Assembly (NCBI RefSeq): GCF_000001735.4
Contig: NC_003076.8
Coordinates: 23,625,835 to 23,689,834, forward strand
From: Arabidopsis thaliana
Taxonomy: Eukaryota > Streptophyta > Magnoliopsida > Brassicales > Brassicaceae
Length of the DNA: 64,000 nt
Reading direction: 5' to 3'
Below the pieces are notes generated by a model, which was given only the letters and a program-made list of their open reading frames with translations, ran no database searches and was not told the DNA's origin. The position numbers and the translations under genes are program-made. How positions within the stretch are numbered: position 1 is the first letter of the stretch; each line of letters starts with the position of its first letter. Positions 58,110 through 64,000 of this stretch are shown here, in pieces.

Positions 58110-59845
58110 CTAATAGATGAGAAGCGTATACAACAACTGGTTCCATGTATCAGGTAAACCAGGCAAACACCAATGGCTACAATCTGCAGACTGGTCTGGT
58201 CTAGACCTTTGTGAACCGCTAATGAGGCCGCTGTATACTGACGGATGACCGTCTTTTCTTAGGGAAGAGAGGAGTGTTATGTCGAGAAGAAACGCCGGAT
58301 TGTGCATCCCGTGAAGCACTTCAACAATCACTGATCTTAGCTGATCTGTGTAGGAGCTCACTGGATAAGCTGTTCCTGTGATCGGTTCTGTTTCTCCGTA
58401 GCAGTTCTTGGATCCTGAAGACGATGATGCCGCCCAGTCACTCGGGCTGATCAATCCCAAAATGTATACAAATGGTGTCAGGACATTCATTTCAAAAACA
58501 TCAGAAAATATGATCCAATATAACAAGAGAGGCTGAGTTACTTGTCGTGTGTTGGAGAAATGGAGAGGAACAAGACTTGTGTTCGGGATCTATCAACGTG
58601 AGTTTCGACCCAATACGCCCAAGTACGAAGTGCTTTCTCCATTGCCACAAAACGGTCCATGTCTTGGTAATAAGAATTGCCTGATTGAATCAAGTCCCAT
58701 CTGTGTTCACAAGAAGATATATAAAGAAACTTTCACACTAGAAAATCAAGTCATTGGAAGTGTGGTAACTTACCCTTGCATAGATCCGGTGTGGCTCCAC
58801 CAGTGACCAGTGTTGAAGATGAGGAGATCAGCGTCATGCCAAGCATTGGCATTACCAGAGATCTCATCCAGCTTCAACACACGCTTGCCTTGAACAGCAT
58901 CTATGTCCACCAAGAACGGAGCTTTGTAAAATGACATTGTTATCCCATAATCCTATACATCAAAAAACAGTTTTCTTATAGAAGAACCTGAAAAACAAGA
59001 TGTGAGCCATTGAAGAATAAGAAGAAAGCATTACCAAGAATCTGAAGGTGGAGAGAGGCAAGCCTCTGGTCATTTCTGTCCGAGTGGACGGTGCAGATGA
59101 AACAATAAGGCAGATCAAAGACTCCCATTGATTCTTCCCCAATGAATCACCCGCAAACATTATGGTTTTGCCCTTCATTTTCAACAGAAACTGAGCACCA
59201 TTGAACCTAATCCATTTGTGAAAGACCAGAAATCAAACACTAAAACCACAGAATCTCTGATTTTGAGCAGTCGTAATATCTTAAAGTAGAATTCTTTCAA
59301 ATGGGTTTGCCAAAAGAATACATTTTGACAACTTAGCTCAGTAAAATTCTGACGAAATCGAACCTCATTACCAATAACGACACAGGTATACACTATTACC
59401 AGAAAACTCAAAGATTTAACCACGAAAATTAGAAAACTTTATGACAAAAAAGAAAGAAGAAGAAGATGAGTATGTGTACATACGTGGGTAAATTGCAATT
59501 CTGAGGTTGCCATCGATACTTGAGGTAGTCAGAGTCAGGACGACCGTACATCTGACAATCGAACTCAGGCTCAACGACGCCGGGACAATCCGCCGGTTTA
59601 TAGAGAGGATAAGAGTTATCACGAACCCACGTGCCGAGGAAGAGAGAGCACGTGCTCCTGTTCCCTTGGAAACCAGCTGATGGTCTGCTTGAACTGTACT
59701 GGTTACCACTACTACCAGAGGAGCTTCCATGGCGTTTCTTCAAGCTCAGTATAATGGCTGAAGAAGATTGTTCTGGTTGTTGAAGAACCAGAAAGAAAAT
59801 GGCGGAGACTACTGAGATGCCAAGAAGAGGAAGAAGAGAACCCAT
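58110..59845 (-). CDS. PMR5: PMR5, trichome-birefringence-like wall acetylation protein
   Basis: This is a TBL-family (TBL44) Golgi membrane protein that acetylates pectin; loss of PMR5 makes plants resistant to powdery mildew and pectin-rich. Exons 59484-59845, 59035-59206, 58774-58952, 58542-58700 and 58110-58446 join in frame to 402 residues. There is an N-terminal signal anchor (PLLGISVVSAIFFLVLQ), a Ser-rich stem, and the TBL domain starting CSLFLGTWVRDNSYPLY with the Cys-rich DCPGVVEPEFDCQMYGRPD. The GDS esterase motif is at 140-142 (MFAGDSLGKNQW). The C-terminal DxxH is at 379-382 (DCSHWCLPGLPDTWN). Both catalytic motifs are intact. The protein ends LLYTLLIY. Confidence 0.95.
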
Positions 59846-60936
59846 TCTTTTGCTTTTTCGTGGAAAACAAAAAAGGAAGCTGTAAAATAATTGAGAGATT
59901 GGAGAAATATCTTTAGAAAGAAAGAAAGTTTTTTGAGATTTTCATTTTTCATCTGTGTGTCTGTCTCTGTGCAACTGGGTATGGGTCTTCACGTGGGTCC
60001 TCTTACTTGTGTTAATATTTTACAGTTTTCAAAATTTGTATTATTCGGTCATATGATAAATTTAAATAAACTTCAAATTTCAACATTGCTAAAGATGTGA
60101 AGGATTTAATGGACTTCTTTTCTTCTTCTGCATGTTCACATGGTTAGTAGTTAGATTTATAAACGCAACCTATTATTGGTAGCAATTACATTTGAAATGA
60201 ATCTTTTTTCTATTGATCACAACAATTCACAAAGGCATATAATACTTTGCTTAATCATATATGTTTCCTCTTTTCCAACTTGGCAACTTCATACAATAAA
60301 TAATGATATATATCAAGTGTCAGAAGAGAGGTAAGCATTTGTTCCTTCGTTTTTTCTTTTCTTTTCTTAAATTAACACATTTGGGTTGTTTCCCAACTTA
60401 AGATTATTATACACACATTAATCGTAAGATCTCAACCTTTGATGTTTGAAGATTCTGAACAGGACTCGTGGTGGAGACAAAGTATCTGAGGATGCTCTAA
60501 CCTTGGAGGGTTCATACTTCATGTTAACCTCATGCATTTTGACCTTCTTCGTGAGTAAAACTTTACAATACGGTTTTCTTTCTTGATCAACAACCTTTCT
60601 TCTTGTGTTTTTATTTCCCTGTAAAACAATTTAAGAATAGTTAAAAACTGTATGAAGCTATGACCATTTCTAAGATTCATGGATTCTCTAGTCACTATCA
60701 GAAGCCTAGTTTATCATCTCTAGGCTTGAACAATTGCCAAGAATGGTCACGATGTCTTTGAACTTGTTTCTCAGTTCGTATCTATCATCTTATTATTTAT
60801 AGATTGACTCTAGACAGTTATATTACACATGTAAAGCATCAAAGGCACTACTAATCAATATCACCAGGTTAGGGATCCTTACTCTCATGGCCTCTCTCCT
60901 ACTGTACCCTCTATATTTCTATTCAATATCACCAGG
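59846..60936. other. Intergenic: PMR5 promoter and PHD-GNAT 3' side
   Basis: About 1.1 kb, AT-rich. A 17-base direct repeat (TCAATATCACCAGGTTA) has one copy at 60855-60871 and one at 60923-60939 spanning the stop codon of the next gene. Nothing else is recognised. Confidence 0.5.
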
Positions 60937-63900
60937 TTAAGTATTGGTTCTCTCCCAGGACCCATGCAAGGCATTTGTATCATGTTTTTTTTTTCTCGTT
61001 GTTGGTGTTTTTGGATTATGATGGAGAGGAGTGAGAGTTTGAACAACATACTCTGGTGGATTTTTAGTGGACCTAGACTCCTCGAGGTGCTGTTCTGCCT
61101 GATGTACTTCTGATCCATCATCAGAAGCAGAATTGTCTTCAATCCTGAGGATGTCACACTGTTGTTCACCTAGAGATGCTGCATGATAAGTTTAAAACGT
61201 TATTACAAGATGTTTGAGTTTGAAAGCTTACAGTCTGTAATGAAAACATAACAAACATGGAGACTAACCTCATTGGAAAAAAAAACAAAGCAAAACATGG
61301 GCACTAACCTATACTTGGAATTGGATCTGCTACGCCGCTCTTGATCAAGATCTTCTCGCACAATATTGTTCGTCCGAACTCCAACAAGGTAAATTTCAGA
61401 AAGTTTTTTCTTTCGGAGATTGTCATCTTTGTAAATCCAAATGAGTTGATCCATGTGTTCAGCACGCATGGAACTGCAGGCAGGACCAACCTCTCTACTC
61501 CCAAGTCAATGAGCACCTGGAGAACACAACATTTTCAAGAGAACAGTTAAGAGGTCTTCAGGATAAGCAAACAAAGCTTCTTGAGCCAAAGGGGAAAGTT
61601 AAGTTTTCAATAGTAAACTAAACACCTTTTCGAGTTCATTAATCAAAACCCGGCACATCCCACGCTGGCGATGCTGGAATCTAGTACCAATAAAGGGCAT
61701 TTCTGCAACCTTTTTCCCCAAAATTCTGAAAAGAGAACGAACAGAGCAAGTCAGGCTAACAATTCAATAGAGGTTTTATACAGGCCACGAAATTCTGGAG
61801 TTTCTGTAATTTAAGCTTTATGAAGTTTACCTAACAGTAGCCACAGAAACCAGTTCGTTGTTCCTTTCTAGAAGTACCGTGTAAAATCCACTGAAGTTCA
61901 AACGTTTGAATTTTGACCTGCAGTTTTAGAGTTAGGAAGCCTGATGCGAAAGAATCTAACAGAAGGCTTTTACATGAAATACTTTATGGTAGTAATTGTT
62001 TGTCTCTTACCATCTGCTAAAAATAACATCTTCAGCAAGATCTCTTCCACCATGAGGTCTTTTTACAGGCTCGAAAAGTTCATGCATCACATCAAGGGCA
62101 ACACTGAGTATGCAGTGATTTTCTGCCGCAGCCTCAATTTTAGAAGCGTCATCTCCATACATATTTGGTTCCAAGGACTGCACCAGTCTCCAAGTTAATT
62201 TCTCCACGCTCACCTCTCTTGGTTTTCCAATAAGGTCATAGAGAATTACAAATATCTGTAACGAAAGTTTTTTTTTCTTTACGTAAGAGCAATACTGAGT
62301 ATGACATGCAGTATACATATTATCTTAACTGCAGCATTTATTTTCTTAGGCTGCTTAGTTAGTTTTCTGATGGCTGTTAACAATCACAAATGGAACATGG
62401 GATTTGGATTTATGTACCTCTTCACAGTCCTTGCTGCAAAACCACTTTTCTCCCAAGATTTTATCCAATGAATCACAGGCACCATCATAACGCAAGCAAC
62501 TAGGGTGATCTATATGAACCACATAGCAAACAAAACTTCATATCATTTAAAATATCTTGTTGACTCTTTATATTAGCATTAGGGAAGTATTCCATACACT
62601 TAAGTTCGCATTGCTTGCAACTGATAAACTTTTCCTCCTTGGCATTTGTGCTAGTAGTCTTTAGAAAGAATTGTCCACATGCACCACAACAACATGACTG
62701 GCAGAACCAATCACCATCTGGAACATCCTACAAATTCCAACAAGAACGTGTTCAGAAACCACAAGAAAAAGCGGTGAAGTTTCAAGAACGGTCATAGTGA
62801 AAATTGGTGAAAAAGATCAAACCTCCAGCCCAAGACAATTTGCATGGAAGGCGGATGGACATCCATCACAGAGAATCAGTTTGCCACCATAGTGACAAAC
62901 GGAGCAAAATACATCGTTCTCCCCTTGACGCAATTTCATCTTCAACATATCAGGTGGTTGTGCTTTCTTTCTTTTTTTATAGGCTTCTACTTGGCATTCC
63001 AAAAGAGATCTTCCATCATCCAGGAAAATATTGGCTGCTCCGCTGCAGGATGCACCATTAGCATGAACTTCAAAGCCATTTATGGTGAAAACTCTACGGC
63101 AACAACTGCATTTTATTCCCTCACGGGTTAGTTTCCCCTCTTTTCTCACAGTTGTATCCTTTTGGTTACAGCATCGTATATTTTCCCTTGGTAGAACCAC
63201 ATTGTTGTCCATGAGCCAGGAAAGAATATTTCGTGGACTGTGCTTTCTTGAGATGGGAGTTATTACTCGTTGCGCTCTTTTTCTTGATCGTAACACACGG
63301 GTTTTACCACGACTAGTTACTCGATTCTTGATATCCATTAACTTTTTTGAAGTGTGCCCCCTTCTCATGCTCCGATTGACATTCTGTAAACCTACAATCA
63401 CTTCGTCCTTCTTAGGTGTCTGTTTACGCTTACTTTTTAACCTTAGGATGATGCCTTGAGCTTTTGTTTTTGGCTCGATCCTGACACGGAGTGTCTCTTT
63501 CTGACCCGGAAAGGCTTTTTTGGGACAAAAATTGCGGCTTTCTCTCGTAAAGACCTCCTCGTTTCCTTGCGTTTCATACTCAAGCAAGGTATCAGTAGAC
63601 AGCTTCAATCCTTCACCAAGAGCGACACTTCTATTAAAGGCAGGCAATGCCAAAACAATAGACCTCATTTCCTGGGTGCTATACGTCTGGTTTTCACTAG
63701 ACAGAGAAGGAGGGTTAGCCATCCCCGGAGTAGTCAGGGATTTATCAGGTTGTTTCAGTCTGAAACATACTTGACGAAGAGAATGCTCTTTTAGTCTTCC
63801 ATTTGGTGAGAGGTAGCGAAACCTTTGCCTTCCAGCTTCGTCTACCATATGTTCTATGGTCCATCCCATATACTTAAGATGCATCCTGACATGCATGGCC

Positions 63901-64000
63901 ATGGGCAGTAACGGTGACCTGATAAAGCTCGACACAGCTTGTGGGCCTGATTTAGCAAGACAGTCGAAAGGATGCCAGATTCCAGGTTTCTTGTGTAGTA
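60937..64000 (-). CDS. TDBD-PHD-GNAT chromatin protein, C-terminal part
   Basis: This is a plant chromatin protein of the IDM1/ROS4-like architecture (At5g58610 by order), cut at its N-terminus by the window edge. Exons 62823-64000 (open to the edge), 62598-62727, 62418-62509, 62255-62011, 61831-61917, 61626-61725, 61309-61516 and 60937-61178 join in frame, giving about 760 visible residues. An MBD-like stretch may be present (KYMGWTIEHMVDEAGRQRFRYLSPNG, described by its first 20 residues). Next come basic regions, a TDBD/Jas-like motif (GIKCSCCRRVFTINGFEVHA), a C4HC3 PHD finger (CSVCHYGGKLILCDGCPSAF), a second Cys-rich PHD-like stretch (CKQCELKYHPSCL), and a GNAT domain with MPFIGTRFQHRQRGMCRVL. 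It could be a histone acetyltransferase acting with DNA demethylation, but that function is inferred from IDM1. Confidence 0.88.

Noticed and set aside
62817-64000. Multiple plus-strand ORFs of 84-125 residues
   Set aside because: They are antisense to the large exon of the PHD-GNAT gene and show no independent domain.
1-64000. CRISPR arrays, operons, phage or plasmid functions
   Set aside because: No regularly spaced repeats with unique spacers were seen, and the genes are split, separately promoted plant genes.

Overview
The window is plant nuclear DNA. Split genes with short AT-rich GT-AG introns, T- and A-rich intergenic spacers, site II (TGGGCC/T) promoter motifs and plant-only families (ALOG, TBL, ATL, CHX, ETO1-like) all point this way. 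I recognise the gene order as Arabidopsis thaliana chromosome 5, about At5g58440 to At5g58610. Locus names and symbols come from memory of these families. Exon coordinates were worked out by hand from splice sites and reading frame.

Layout. 1-842 (-): N-terminal part of sorting nexin SNX2a. 1380-6237 (+): NAA25, auxiliary subunit of N-terminal acetyltransferase B, divergent from SNX2a. 6527-9203 (-): cation/H+ antiporter CHX25. About 11.09-11.26 kb (+): MIR390B. 12732-15020 (-): TAF15b. 15393-16992 (-): a GH17/X8 GPI-type protein. 17234-18621 (+): a cinnamoyl-CoA-reductase-like enzyme. 18877-18958 (+): tRNA-Ser(CGA). 19701-20249 (-): LSH5. 22453-28587 (-): Rab3GAP catalytic subunit in 22 coding exons. 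29478-32109 (+): MLKL-type pseudokinase. 34594-35415 (+): glutaredoxin-like protein. 37566-39348 (+): receptor-like pseudokinase. 39617-42640 (-): EOL2. 44679-46736 (+): FOLK. 47036-47296 (-): small membrane protein. 48565-49390 (+): SGF11. 51072-51998 (-): ATL63. 54485-55880 (-): RanBP1c. 58110-59845 (-): PMR5. 60937-64000 (-): C-terminal part of a TDBD-PHD-GNAT chromatin protein.

The genes are independent, separately promoted units with no operon or cluster logic. Several gene pairs share short divergent promoters with site II elements: SNX2a/NAA25, GH17/CCR-like and Rab3GAP/MLKL. Three gene products touch transcription and chromatin (TAF15b, SGF11, the PHD-GNAT protein), three touch membrane traffic or transport (SNX2a, Rab3GAP, CHX25), and two touch ubiquitin ligation (EOL2, ATL63).

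I found no clearly new multi-gene system. The most unusual items are a duplicated promoter-like segment on both sides of SGF11 whose downstream copy carries overlapping inverted repeats (about 50.15-50.27 kb), a GH17 protein whose nucleophile position is lysine, two kinase-fold proteins without the catalytic residues, a GC-AG intron, and a glutaredoxin fold without its CxxC but with a four-CxxC tail.
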